A stretch of 64,000 nucleotides of DNA from Arcuatula senhousia (GCA_963971305.1 OZ020309.1:2969001-3033000), one strand, 5' to 3'. Shown: positions 45,669 through 57,510, counted from the first letter of the stretch. The notes: a model not told the origin generated them from the sequence alone. A program made the numbers and translations.

Positions 45669-47161
45669 TGGCCCTGTCACACTATAACGTTTTAGCCAAC
45701 GTGTGCCGACGTTTTAGAATAATTTTTCAACACGCTGGTGTGCGTTGCGTAAGTTTTGTACACGTTATGAACACGCTACAAACACGTTAGCGAACGTCAG
45801 CGTGCGTTGGTGAACGCCGAGTGCTTCGCAAATTTTTCAACATGCTTAAAATTTCCGACGTTCGCCAACGTGTTAGAAATAAATTATTCGAACGCTAGGC
45901 ATAAGTTATAAGGACGTTATACACACGCTATGTGGTCGTTGTGCGCACGTTGAAATGCGTTCGATGAACGCTAAGCTAAATGGAAACGAACGTGTCTAGC
46001 GATAATGCAGCGCACGTCTAGCGTCAGTCTAACGACCAAGAAACCTATTCAACGTGTTTAAAACGTGTACAGAGCGCACAGAGCGTCATTGTAACGAACG
46101 AGTAGCGTATCAACCCCGGAATTATATATAAGTTAGATTGAATTGCAAGGGGGAAAGTCAATTTCAAACGCTTCAAATACTAATTCAAACCTGAAAAAAA
46201 AACTTTTTACAAAAATCAATGAACAAAGCCAAAGAAATCTTGAATATAACAAAGATAACTTAGATGATCCGGAATTGAAAGTAGTTCTTGCAAATTGTAA
46301 TACACCTGTCGTGTTTAAAGTGGACATTTGTTGGTAGAAAAATACTCAAATACAACGAGTAACGAAAGTCTAACTTCAATACTCATTGAAATACATGTAA
46401 TGTGTATTTCTAAAATTCAATAAGCACACTCGTTTTTCAATTCTCTATTAAGGACATCCGTCATGCTGTCTGCGATCATTTAGGATTAGTCAAATGCTAT
46501 AAAAAGAATGCTCGGCAAAATCTACAGACCGGTATTTCTTACATGTATATACTCATTTGAGATTTTGAGAGTTTGTTAACAAGAGCATGCATTCCTCTCT
46601 GTATATTTTTGACATATCAAAATATAAAATCTACACTATAATTTATTCTTTTAGACTAAATGCAAAAATAATCATTATTGGTTAAAAAATGGCTATAGAC
46701 ATGGTAGAATAATTATACATTCATATTACCAGAACGCTGAAAACCAATATTTTTATAACGAAAGTTTTACATGATTGAATTATAATTATTAATTAATCCA
46801 GCAATACATTCAAGCCAGATAATAGATCTATTTGGGCTATTGTGAAATAATACTTAAGAAAAGAACAGAAATCCTAGGTCTCCCCACCGAGAGAAAAAAA
46901 TAAGTTAGACTAACGCTATGAATGCGTTCTGCAGTCGTCACACATGCGCTAGGCAAACGTCAAATACGCCGGACAAACGTTATAGATAAGTTTTGAATAA
47001 GTTTGTCGTGCGTTGCAGGTAGTTAGTCTGACGCTTTGTGGTCGTTCACCAAGATATTTTTTGAAACTTCTTACAGCGATTGCCAACGTGTTCCAACGTT
47101 TTAGAAAATTATTCGAACGTTCGGCACACGTTGGCTAAAACGTTATAGTGTGACAGGGCCA
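45669..47161. mobile_element. 1.5-kb TIR element with TTA target duplication
   Basis: Both ends carry GGCCCTGTCACACTATAACG and then TTTTAGCCAACGTGTGCCG in inverted orientation, extending to roughly 60 bp with mismatches. TTA flanks both sides (45666-45668 and 47162-47164). The subterminal 300-400 bp on each side are dense in AACGT/ACGTT words in both orientations. No transposase; the central part is AT-rich and plain. Confidence 0.85.
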
Positions 47162-47408
47162 TTAGTATTAAAGAGATAATAGTAATCATCTCTAAAATTG
47201 GACTCCTCGTGATTTTTCATAAGCATAACAATGAAACAAATTGAACTATTAAGCCAAACTCCTCACAGTTCCAGTAATCCGTACAAAAATTACTGCACAA
47301 GGCTTTCCGAGCTTCTTTTCAAAAACCTCATTTTGACCTGTGCTAACCTTGAAAAATACTCACATTTACCAGCATGCATATCGCAACCGTATTGTTTAAA
47401 ATAGTATG

Positions 47409-49160
47409 AGGGTGTCACAGCCCCTTTGGTACGCGCTATTCCGTGCTTTTTAAAGGGTATTCGGTACGCCAAGGTGTGGTAAGCGGTACTCGATGTTCCG
47501 AATTTTTAGGCTTTTGGTACGCGTACGCCGTGATCTTTAGAGTATTCGGTATTCAAGTCTGTCCTTTTTAGCTCACCTGGCCAAAGGCCAAGTGAGCTTA
47601 TGCCATCACTTGGCGTCCGTCGTCGTCGTCGTCGTCGTCTGTAAACAATTTTTTAAACGTTAACTTGTCCGACACCATAAGTCTAATTGCAATCAAACTT
47701 GGTACAGTTGTTAAATGGCATTATGCGTACAAAACTGTCGTTCGGATTTTGATTCGTAAAAAAAAACATGGCCACCATGGCTAAAAATAGAACATAGGGG
47801 TCAAATTACAGTTTTTTGCAAATACATGTATCTCAAAAACGATAACAGGTATCAAAATTCTGGCACAAGGTAAAAGTGATCAGCACCTCAAGATCTACCT
47901 GCCAAGAAATTTTAAAGAAGATCCAACAACCGAAGCAGGAGTTTTTGCCCTTTTTCTGGATTTTTTTAAAAATTTTGCACTTATTTAACCCTATATCTTG
48001 AAAACTATACAAGATATTTTAAAAATTCAAATTGCATATGATTAAGCACATCAGGATCTACATTTCACGTAATTAGGTCAAAGCTGTAGAACCATTTCTT
48101 TTAGGAGTTATGGCCCTTAAAGCATCAAATTTTACCATTTTTCATTACTTTTCCCCTGAATTTCAAAGATTAATTTGTCTGACACCATACCGTCAACTTC
48201 AACCAAACTTGGCCCAGTTGTTAAATAGCATAAATGCTACAAATTTATTGTTAGGATTTTTGATTCGTCAAAAAATATGGCCGCCATGGCTAAAAATAGA
48301 ACATAGGGGGAAATTGCAGTTTTTTGCTAATTACTCAAAAATAGTTACAGATATCAAAATTTTGATGGGAAATAAAAGTGATCAACATCTCAATATCTAC
48401 CTTCTCTGAAAATTTCAAGAAGATCCAACAACCGATGTAGGAGTTATTGCCCCTTTTCTGGATTTTTTTTCAAAATTTTTCACATTTTTAACCCTATATC
48501 TTGAAAACTATACAAGATATTTAAAAAATTGAAGTTGCATATGATTAAGCACATCAATATCTACAATTCATGTATCTAGGTCAAAGCTGTAGGACCATTT
48601 CTTTCAGGAGTTATTATCCTTAAAACAACAAAATTTACCATTTGTTATTACTTTTCCCCTGAATTTCAAAGATTAACTTGTTTAACACGGTAAAACCAAC
48701 TGCATCTTAACATAGCACACTTGTTTAATAGCTTATATGCTACAACTCTATTGTTCAGATTTTTTATTTGTAAAAAAAACATGGCTGCCATGGCTAAAAA
48801 TAGAACATAGGGGTAAATTGCATTTTTTGTTAATAACTCAGAAATGAATTCAGATATCAAAATTGTGCAAGAATCAAAAGTAATCAGCATATTAAGACCT
48901 ACCTGTCCTGAAATTTCCGAAAAGATCTGACTGCTGATGTTGGAGTTATTGTTCTTTTTCCTAATTTTTGCAAAATTTACTCTTAAGCCCAATATCTTGA
49001 AAACTAATCAAGATATTTCAGAAATTTAAATCGCATATGGTTAAGCACAATAATATCTACAAATATATTTACCTGTGTAATTCAGGTGAGCGATTCAGGC
49101 TCTTGAGAGCCTCTTGTTTTAACTGTATTTGGTATTCCGGGGCAGGGACTGTGACACCCC
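47409..49160. mobile_element. TIR element disrupted by a Helentron-like insertion
   Basis: GGGTGTCACAGCCCC at 47410 and, inverted, GGGGTGTCACAGTCCC near 49147-49160 are the ends. The subterminal parts repeat GGTA(C/T)(G/T)C and TATTCGGTA phrases. Almost all of the span is the nested element at 47568-49118. Confidence 0.6.
47568..49118 (-). mobile_element. Helentron-like element, ~505-bp core repeats
   Basis: On the minus strand it starts ACAAGAGGCTCTCAAGAGCC and CGCTCACCTG and ends with a (GAC)n tract, GCTCACTTGGCC / GGCCAGGTGAGC and CTAA, the same termini as the elements at 9613 and 15481. Its core is unrelated to theirs: three units of about 505 bp, each with AACTTG, CATGG(C/T)(C/T)(A/G)CCATGGCTAAAA and ATCTTGAAAACTA. 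T runs flank both sides, consistent with insertion between T residues as in Helentron/Helitron2 elements. Confidence 0.7.
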
Positions 49161-49162
49161 TA

Positions 49163-50900
49163 GCTAATATAGCCTAATACCTTTACTATCCTTCATTTAT
49201 ACATTGAAGCCAGTTTGCACAGAAAATTGCACGAAATGCATGGTTTATCTTTTTAAAATTACTCCACGCAAGTGTTGTTAAGGTGGCACGTGCTGGTGGG
49301 TTTTATCGAGAATTAAATCTGCATTATTAACCAATTAAATTAGTCGTTATAAATAAGAATGTAATTATCTTAAAATAATGCGTACATTTGTATTTACTTG
49401 AACTGGTTTTACAAGAAATCGATTGAATATTTCTTAGAAAAAATATGACTAAAAATGTAATATTTTCATTACAAAATTATGAAAAAAAATATTTGTAATA
49501 TATTCAAATCACATTTTTCTTCATACAAGCCTGTAGCAGTGGCCGGATAATCCTGATCTATTTTTTTTTTTTCGTAAGGAATAAGGCTACTGCGAAGAAG
49601 CTTGCTATTACGCGAGAACATAAAAAAAAATAATCGTGCCGATTTTCAAAAAGCTGTTGGATCGGTTTTGAGGCATCTTTGATGAGGTCGGAAGTCGCCC
49701 CGATAAAGCCATCAGGTCGCAGGGAGTTTTAGATGTAGGTCGGCCATCTTGAATTTCCCGGGAAAAAATTGTCTTTCATGAAGGTTTTTTAGTTAAACCA
49801 TCCTTTAAGTTGATATGAAAATATTAGTTTGAACCAAAATTTAGGATTTTGCATGGCTTTCTGACAGATTGGCTGTTAAGTAGTGTCCTTGTTGTCAATA
49901 CTGCTAGATAGGTGCCACTAAGGCAAATAAGTATCAAAGAAGCATTCGAATGTCCCAAGTACGAAAAGTACCAAACAATATAAACGAATAAAAAAACACA
50001 AAAGCAATTGTTGTACTACATACAAAACACATGTTTTACCTCTGTGCGTTCGTCCAAGTTTCGTCCTTACGCATCACAATGACTTTCGTAATTGTATGGT
50101 ATATGTCTTCAGAATGAGGTCTGGACCAATTTTCATGTTGTTTTGCTTATCTACTTCCTGTTTACTCAAAGAGTCATTTTTGCATAAGGGGTCAGCGGTG
50201 GAAAATTTTCTGATAGTTATCACAACAACTCGTTGTCACTTGTATACGTTGACGTTGATGTATACAGTATCAAGGATATTCTATATCATAAGTACCAATT
50301 TAAGGCTAAAGCTAGTCGAACATCAACTGGCTGTTAACCCTCTTAGTCAATTATCGAAATGGTTAGAAATTTTCGGAACAGATTACTAAAATTCAAATTG
50401 ACTTGATATTTGGTATACATTCACCAGAATTTAGGGTGGGGTAGCGGCGTATACCGAGTGAGCAATGGCTTGCAATTTCTTGTTAAATCACAGAATTTCA
50501 AAATGTTTAAATGTCTTTAAAATTCAAAGTTCTGTCTAAATCAGCAAAAACTAGGGTTATTCTACCGTATAACTTGTAATTGACAAGCTCAAAGTAGATG
50601 TATAATTGTCATTGTTGTGTGCAAAGACTAAATTCTTAAGTCAAAACCAATAAAACCATGCAGAGTAGTGGGGTTTATGGAAGCCGTTCGAATTCTAAGC
50701 AAATCTTTTGAAAGGTAACTTTAACTTTTGATACAGCGGTACTCTGTCTGAAACATGTCTATGGAAAGAGGGCCACCAGTTCCCTGTCAAAGCTCGATTC
50801 GTGCAAATGTTTTTTTTTAAATGGGCGTCAGTTACCTGCAAAAGGTCATTAGTGGGAAAAATGTATCTATAAACAAATACAACATCAACTTTTTCTTGCT
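49163..50900. other. no gene seen
   Basis: AT-rich spacer. A 97-codon plus-strand frame at 50096 shows no domain. Confidence 0.35.
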
Positions 50901-51387
50901 CTGATTGATTCACACAGGTTTAGGGCAAGCCATCCACCTTATGAATACCCCATACTGTCTGGTATTCGAATAAGTTTGAATCCGTACGCTGAACCCAAGC
51001 CGAGTTATTCTGGATACAGCTATACCAGGCGATCGTTGGTGGTTTTGTCGTTCTCATAGTTAGTCAACCCTGCCGTGACTGCTGGTTTACTGTCGAAAGC
51101 AGGAGAAAAACGGACGTTATATGATTTTGGGAATGGACTTGCGGTAAAACTTGCATCTCCCAAGGTACCATTCTGACCTGAAATTATAAAACAATTAATT
51201 ATATAAAACACAAGTATTAATTGCTTAATCATCTGTCGACCCAAAAGGGGCCGAACGAAGTTTGAAAGTCCTTTATAGATTAATGTTTTTATTATTTAGT
51301 TTTATGCTGAAACTTGATCAAACCAATTAATAATATACACCAGGTATATACAAGGGTCATATTTATACGTCTAAGACATGGAATAAA

Positions 51388-52640
51388 TCGCAAAATAATG
51401 TCATTTGAGACGTGTCTAAACCAACAATTTTCCGTAAGTTTAGACGAAGTGAAAATATGTTATTCCAGACGTGTTTCAACTGACATAATAACGTTGTTTC
51501 ATGTTATTTCAAACACGTTTGATCAGCGCAAATACGACCTTAAGAATAATGGAAAAATTGGCGTCTTAGACTATTTCATGTCAGATCATTCAAATTCCGC
51601 CATTTAAGTATATTAAAAAAGTTGGCGTCTTCAGCGTGTAATAACCAACAATTTCATGTTATTTCAAACACGTTTGATCTGTGCACCTTAAAAATAATGG
51701 AAAAATTGGCGTCTTAGACGTGTAATAACCGACTATTACAAGTCATTTCAAACACGTTTGATCATTACAAATTCGACCATTTAAGTGAATTGGAAAAATC
51801 GGCGTTTTAGGCGTGTAATAACCGACAATTTCCTGTTATTTCCAACACGTTTGATCAGTACCCTGATATTCGGCCATTTAAGTATATTGGAAAAGTTGGC
51901 GTCTTAAACGTGTTATTACCGACAATTTCATGTTATTTCAAACACGTTTGATCAGTGCATATCTGACCTCAAGAATAATGGAACAAATTGGTGTCTTAGA
52001 CGTGTAATAAGCGACTATTTCATGTCATTTCAAACACGTTTGATCATTACAAATTCGACCATTTAAGTATATTGAAAAAGGCGGCGTCTTAAACGTGTTA
52101 TAACCGACAATTTCATGCTATTTTAAACACGTTTGATCAGTGCAAATGTGGCCATTTAAGTATATTGGAAAAATTGGAGTCTTAAACGTGTAATAACCGA
52201 CAATTTCATGTTATTTCCAACACGTTTGATCAGTACAAATTCGGCCATTTAAGTATATTGAAAAAGTTGGCGTCTTAAACGTGTTGTAACCGACAGTTTC
52301 ATGTTATTTTAAACACGTTTGATCAGTGCAAATGTGGCCATTTAAGTATATTGGAAAAATTGGCGTCTTAAACGTGTAATAACTGACAATTTCATGTTAT
52401 TTCCAACACGTTTGATCAGGACAAATCTGGCCATTTTAGTATATTTGAAGAAAATTTGACGTCTTAGACGCTCCTCTGCGTCTAGTAACCAATTATTTCA
52501 TGTCATTTCAAACACGTTTAAAATATGCAAATCTTGTTATTTTTTGCATAATGGCTAATTTGACAAGATTGATACATTTTAGACACGTCTGAAATGACAT
52601 GAAATAGTCAGTTATTACACGTCTAAGACGCAACGAAATG
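51388..52640. repeat. ~92-bp tandem array with inverted flanks
   Basis: About eleven units share TTTCATGTTATTTCAAACAC, GTTTGATCAGT, GGCCATTTAAGTATATTGG and GGCGTCTTAAACGTGT. In 52040-52430 two unit types alternate (ATTTTAAACACG then ATTTCCAACACG), making a higher-order repeat of about 186 bp. The left edge (51388) and right edge (52575-52640) carry reverse-oriented pieces such as GAAATGACATGAAATAGTC. It lies in the last intron of the lectin pseudogene. Confidence 0.8.
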
Positions 52641-52677
52641 ACTTCAAACCATAGCTCTATACACTTATAGAATTGAA

Positions 52678-52910
52678 AATAATGAGATGTAGAATAAGTG
52701 TACACGACACAACCCACAATCATGCAGCAATTCAGAAAAAACCACAATGGACAACCGTTAGCAGCCTTCAACGAGGCAATTTGGCACTTGTCGCGGTTCT
52801 GCAATTGGCCCATGGCCAAATAAAATGCATATAATTCAAATCCAGTCCTGAAATAGTCACAGATAGACCCCTTTCTTAAACAAGGAACAGAAAACATCAA
52901 AAAGACAAAA
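52678..52910 (+). repeat. dispersed repeat REP-A
   Basis: AATGAGATGTAGAATAAGTG through GCAGCCTTCAACGAGG to ATAGACCCCTTTCTTAAACA; close to 13290-13510. Confidence 0.75.
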
Positions 52911-53234
52911 AGAAGTTGTTGATGCAATACGCAGTATAACCGCGTTGTGTTTTACTATCGCACGTACCGTAAAATTGCAATGGGGCTGGAGATCAAAGAT
53001 ATAGTTTGTCGTCTAAAAGCTGGTCCAATGCATTGCTTTAATTTTGAAAGGCATGTGGAAAGTCAGGGCCATTGCTGTCTAAAATTTGTAACGATTTTTG
53101 TTAATATTTAATTTTCTTCCACTCGATGGCATTTAAGAATTACCATGGAACTTTTTCAAACGTTCTTATTACGTTATGAGCACGGCGTTTAGTTTAAGAC
53201 CGGCCACTCTTTGAAGCATGTACAGTTGAGATCT

Positions 53235-53715
53235 GTTTTAACATCTTCTGATAGGCTCTCCTGACAATTCTAGAATTGTTCTAACCCAGGACAACAACTG
53301 TCATTAACTGTTCTTGGGCAGAAGTTTCATAAACTACCATAGCCCCTGGCACTTCTAGAACAGTTCTGGGCTCTGGCAGGTTCTGACAGTTCTAAATGAC
53401 GTCATGTGTTGTTGATTTTAATGTTTTGTCAGCTTTGTTAAAATATAAGCTTTTTGTTAAAATTGTATTCTTGATAGCCATGCAACTTTAATTAATTTTG
53501 ACAATTTACCAGAACAGTTCTGAAACTGCCAGGAATTGTCTTGAGCTGTCAGGGCTTAGAACTGTCGGGACGCACAACAGTATGTTATTGGTAGAATTGT
53601 TAAGAACTGTTCTATGACAGGACACGGCTTGTCATAATCTGTCCTAGAAATGTCAGCAGAACAGATTCCGGACAGTTTCTGACAGTTCTAAAGATATGTC
53701 ATCAACTGAATTTCA
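53235..53715. repeat. ACAGTTCT-rich repeat block
   Basis: At least eight copies of (A/T)ACAGTTCT or its complement with CTGTCAGAAC-type extensions. GTTCTGACAGTTCTAAA plus a TGTCAT-like block occurs twice (near 53378 and 53675). It may be a foldback element. It lies just upstream, in pseudogene orientation downstream, of the microexon at 53756. Confidence 0.5.
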
Positions 53716-53755
53716 AACATTACTAGTTTCAAAAGCTTTTAAATTATAAACTTAC

Positions 53756-53776
53756 ATCCTTGCTTTTTCTTTGTCA
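53756..53776 (-). pseudogene. 21-nt microexon of the lectin pseudogene
   Basis: Between TTTACAG and GTAAGT on the minus strand. Encodes VTKKKQG plus the T of a junction Cys codon. Intact itself, in a broken gene. Confidence 0.7.
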
Positions 53777-54528
53777 CTGTAAAGAACAATAATGTCAATG
53801 AGCAAACATACAACGTAATTATAGACGACGGACGTCAAGTGATAGCAAATTTAAAACTTTGCAATAGCTCACATAATGCAATAGCGTACGTCAGCCTTCC
53901 GTGAACGCGTCAATTTCTCTTGTATGTTATTGATTTATTTATTATTTATTTATTTAAAGATTCCTCGTTAACTTTGTTGTTACCTAATAGTATGAATATT
54001 GGGCAAAATAGTCAAAATTTAGTTACCTGTGCTCTTGACGGAGTCGAGTTGACTTCGTATCACCTTTATTTTGTTGTCAGTAGCTTTGTTGACACCGTCA
54101 ACATTGATTTTAATGCTTGATTCGACCCCATCAATTTTGTCTTTCACCAATGCGTTTATCGTAGCAAGTTTGTTATCTATAACTCTTATCGTCTTCTTTT
54201 CACTTTTTTCAACTTTGACGCTCATTTCATCTACCTTACGTTGAACATCGGAAATTATGATGTCATTCTTCTCTACAATTTCCTTCTGAAAGTTGTTGAC
54301 TTTTTCTGCGACTTTGTCCAATCTGGAACCAAACGATGTGATCTGCTGAACGAGTAGCCACATTAGTGGATCACCACCTCCTGGTGTGCTTAAATTTCTT
54401 GTACTCCTTGAATCAACCGACTATGAATTTGTTTGTCCATTGGTTAAAAGAAAAATTATTAGAATGAAGAAACCCTTCATGTTTGATATATATAGGTCTG
54501 TAGATAAAACCAAAAGTAAAAACTTGTC

Positions 54529-54570
54529 TCTTATTATACATCGGTGCCATCTCTCGATCGTACATGTATC
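54529..54570 (-). promoter_or_regulatory. conserved upstream block of the lectin pseudogene
   Basis: On the minus strand TGGCACCGATGTATAATAAG lies about 60 bp upstream of the former start codon, aligning with TGGCACCGATGTATAAAAAA of the intact gene. The TATA-like core is changed by one base. Confidence 0.5.
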
Positions 54571-54834
54571 TAATTTCAGAAATCGACAGAGAGTAGTGAT
54601 ATTATTTCTGATAATAATATTACAAAATTATTTTTTTTTACGATGAATTAATTTACTAGTGAAAATTCCAGATGTTTAAGAGGTTAAAGCAGAACTATTT
54701 TGTTGAATTGAAAGGAGATTCATGAGCGCAAAAACGAAGAACCATTTTGACAGTGCATGCCATGGAAAGCTCTATTTGATTTTTAAAATCAAATTGTAAA
54801 TGGAAACTCATTATCAAGTGCAGGCTCTCCATTT

Positions 54835-55040
54835 TACTTTAAAGAAGCAAAGAGGTACCAATGGGACTTGCGAGTGTCAAAAGTCCAAAAAAGGCAACGA
54901 CAAAACCGGTAAACATGAACAAGAACAGCAAGAAGAAACACAAAACACAAAATTAACCGAAGGGAAATCAACAACGCGAACCCAAGTCGCAACAAGAGTA
55001 AACTCAGGTGCTCCGGAATAGTGAGAGGTTCCTGCCTGCT
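54835..55040 (+). repeat. dispersed repeat REP-B
   Basis: AGAGGTACCAATGGGACTTG through AACAAGAACAGCAAG to AACTCAGGTGCTCC. A near neighbour follows at 55355. Confidence 0.65.
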
Positions 55041-55354
55041 ATAGCACACCCATTTTTAATTCAGTGTGTCACATCCGCTAAAGGTAGACAAAACAAAGCT
55101 CTATGACAAACCAATATCTGCACTCATTTGAGAGAGACAGAAATCCCATATTTGTCTATGAGTGCTACTCTGTGTTAACAATTTCTGTGTCAAACGTGAC
55201 GCTTTGCCAAGGAAATCGATGTAATTCCCGCAAGCTCTGGACTAACGAGTCAACTGTGATACGAAAACTTCATAAGCCTGAGCGGACGGAATGTTGCTAC
55301 ACACGAAGGGAAAGTTGACGATTTGAAAGTTGAAGTCATCACGTTTGTCATAGA

Positions 55355-55560
55355 AAAAAGCAGAGGAGCCAATGGGGTATCCGAATGTCAAAAGTCCGAA
55401 AAGGCAGAGACAAAACCAGTAAACACCAACAAGAACGGGACAAAAACAGACAACATGTAAAACATGGAAACACAAAACTAACTGAATATTAATCAACAAC
55501 GCGAACTCCAGTCGAAACGAGAGTGAACACAGGTGCTCCGGAAGAGTAAGCATTTCTTTC
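55355..55560 (+). repeat. dispersed repeat REP-B
   Basis: AGAGGAGCCAATGGGGTATC, AAGGCAGAGACAAAACCAGT, ACCAACAAGAACGGGACAAA and ACACAGGTGCTCCGG. Frames in it on either strand are not genes. Confidence 0.65.
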
Positions 55561-55632
55561 TTGCTATAGCACACTCGTTGCGTTGCCAACAGTCAATTTA
55601 GCGTGTCAAATCCGGTAAAGAATTATAGGTTC

Positions 55633-55797
55633 TTACATAAGTTCTTGGAAAAGACCGGCTGATCTTTCACGAGTGATAGAATTTTTCAGTCTTTTTGCGA
55701 GTGGAGCGCAGCGGAACGAGTCAAAAGACCCAAAAAATTCTATCACGAGTGAAAGATCATTGTCGGTTTTCCAAGAACGCGTGTAAGTATCTATTTC
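55633..55797. mobile_element. foldback element with GATCTTTCAC arms
   Basis: Arms of about 55-60 bp share TTCTTGGAAAA, GATCTTTCAC and GTGATAGAATTTTT in inverted orientation. The loop is CpG-rich, near GCGAGTGGAGCGCAGCGG. Confidence 0.65.
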
Positions 55798-55799
55798 TT

Positions 55800-56935
55800 C
55801 CGTAAGAAATTAAATTTTATATTCTGAAACCTTAGAGGACTTCATTCTAAAAACCGAAAGTATAAAATAACAGTGCATTTCATTGGTCGACATCATCGAT
55901 CAATATCAGTACCACCGGTTATTATTGGATCATTGACCAGTGTGAGATCGCTGCACGTGCTCGCATCTCAACCTGGTCATCTCACACTGAAAAGAGTCAT
56001 TTACGGAAGAAAGACAAATCAAAACGGTTTACCCTATGACAAACCAACATCTACTCGAAATCCCATATTTGTCTATAAGTGCATGATGTCTTCCGTTCAA
56101 TTTCTTGAGTGAAAACAGCAACAAAGGAGCAACATAACCCTGTGTGAGCAATTTGTGCGTCAGACGTTACGCTCTGCTTAGGAAACCTATGTACCCGCAC
56201 GCTCTGGAGTAACAACCTCATTGGAATTTGGTATAAGACTTCAGTATACGATTCCAAATAAGAACCAATTTCAAATTTGTGGCATATACTTCCTGTTTAC
56301 TCAATTGACATTTAGTATACGACTTAGGTATGAGGTCTTTAAGAGCATGTATTTACTTAAGGTTTGTTGCATATCTACTCCCTTTACATGTTTACAGACC
56401 CAGCCAATATTTTTGAAGTGGCTCAGAATTTTGCGTTCACAAAGTCCAGTGTTAAGAATTATGGGCTGAAGAATAGCTGATTGGAGGGTGGGTCGGGTTT
56501 CGAGGTTGACCGAGTAAAAAGTGGAACAAAGATTCCTTGTGAAACAGGTTGCAAAATTAATGTGTCTTAGATTCATGAATAATGTCAAATGTCTCTTGAA
56601 TAACAAATTAAGAGGACATGTTGTTTATTTTTAACCTTTGATTCATTATTTACCAGGTTCAAGGTTACTTGGATTTATCGGATACTAGTATTAAACGATA
56701 ATAAATGTTTGACAGTTGACGAAGTCCAGTCCAAGACATCCAAGGCGTTGGGTTCGACAATCGATAAATGCTTCTTAGCTAGCTGTCAGTAACTGCGAGT
56801 GTTCTCAATGGAGATCCTTTACGTTTTGTTCTTCTCGTATAGTACTCTTGTCTCAGGTTCTCTCTTGGTGAATTGAAATTTTTATCGATTTGATTGTAAA
56901 GTGTGTTATTTTTTTGTGCTTTGTACAAGAAAAAC
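55800..56935. other. no gene seen
   Basis: Mixed AT-rich sequence; several short frames without domains. No element recognised with confidence. Confidence 0.3.
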
Positions 56936-56939
56936 AATA

Positions 56940-57265
56940 TGGGAAAGGTTGGGCCCAAAAAAATAGTTTAACCCCGCCACATTTTATATGTGCCTGTCCT
57001 AAGCCAGGAATCCTTGTCAAAGCTTTTGTTTGTCCTTGTCTACTATCTGTTTTTTTTTATGACCAGAAATGGGTCTTTCTTTGATAATCTAGGGATTTGT
57101 TTAAATCTTATGTATTTTTAGTCTTGGGCCAATGCAAGACAGCGAGCAGTGACCTCTGGTCATGTTGAAGACTGCTGGCTGTTTTCAATTGTGATTTTTT
57201 ATATTGCCGTTAATATTGGTTGTGTCGCGTACACTTATTCCACATCTCTTTATCGTCTATCTAAC
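56940..57265 (-). repeat. dispersed repeat REP-A
   Basis: Reverse copy: CCGCCACATTTTATATGTGC, CTAAGCCAGGAATCC, GTTGAAGACTGCTGGCTGTT and CACTTATTCCACATCTC. Closest to 23292-23628. Confidence 0.7.
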
Positions 57266-57334
57266 ATAAGTTTTTGGGATTTTTGTTTTTCTTAATGATG
57301 CATTCAGAAACATGTCTTAGGTTAAAAAAAGTAG

Positions 57335-57510
57335 TGGCATCTATGGGCAACCAAATGTCAAATGTCCGAAAGCAGAGACAAAACCAGTAAATATCAACGA
57401 GAACAGGACGAAAAAAAATAAAACTCTAAAATACAAAAAATTACAGAATAGCAATCAACAACGCGGACTCAGATCGAAACTAGAGTGAACTCAGGTGCTC
57501 CAAAAGAAAA
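57335..57510 (+). repeat. dispersed repeat REP-B
   Basis: CAAATGTCAAATGTCCGAAA, GCAGAGACAAAACCAGTAAA and GAACTCAGGTGCTCC. It ends close to the 3' end of the minus-strand lectin gene. Confidence 0.6.

Larger units (their letters stand above)
50910..54480 (-). pseudogene. H-type lectin pseudogene (stop in exon 1, frameshift in lectin exon)
   Basis: Exons on the minus strand are 54480-54027 (454 nt), 53776-53756 (21-nt microexon) and 51177-50910 (268 nt). The layout matches the intact gene at 57658-61775. Exon 1 starts MKGFFILIIFLLTNGQTNS and then reads TAG (54423-54421, codon 20). The rest stays open through the coiled coil to a good GTAACT donor. The lectin exon keeps FSPAFDSKPAVTAGL and NDRL, then loses one nucleotide near 51022-51026 and stops. 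In the shifted frame it continues GFSVRI, NTRQYG, IRWMACPKPV. Two independent lesions argue for a real pseudogene, though base-calling or allelic causes remain possible. Confidence 0.85.

Noticed and set aside
47600..47645. (CGT)n run considered as a coding or regulatory repeat
   Set aside because: It is the GACGAC tract that all Helentron-like copies carry next to their 3' hairpin.
50096..50389. 97-codon plus-strand frame
   Set aside because: Hydrophobic composition but no recognisable family and no supporting context.
52508..52927. 139-codon minus-strand frame, and the similar 58010-58412 frame
   Set aside because: Both are translations of the REP-A repeat on opposite strands; a repeat, not a gene.
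55242..55589. 115-codon minus-strand frame
   Set aside because: Translation of a REP-B copy; the same pattern appears at 54834-55049.
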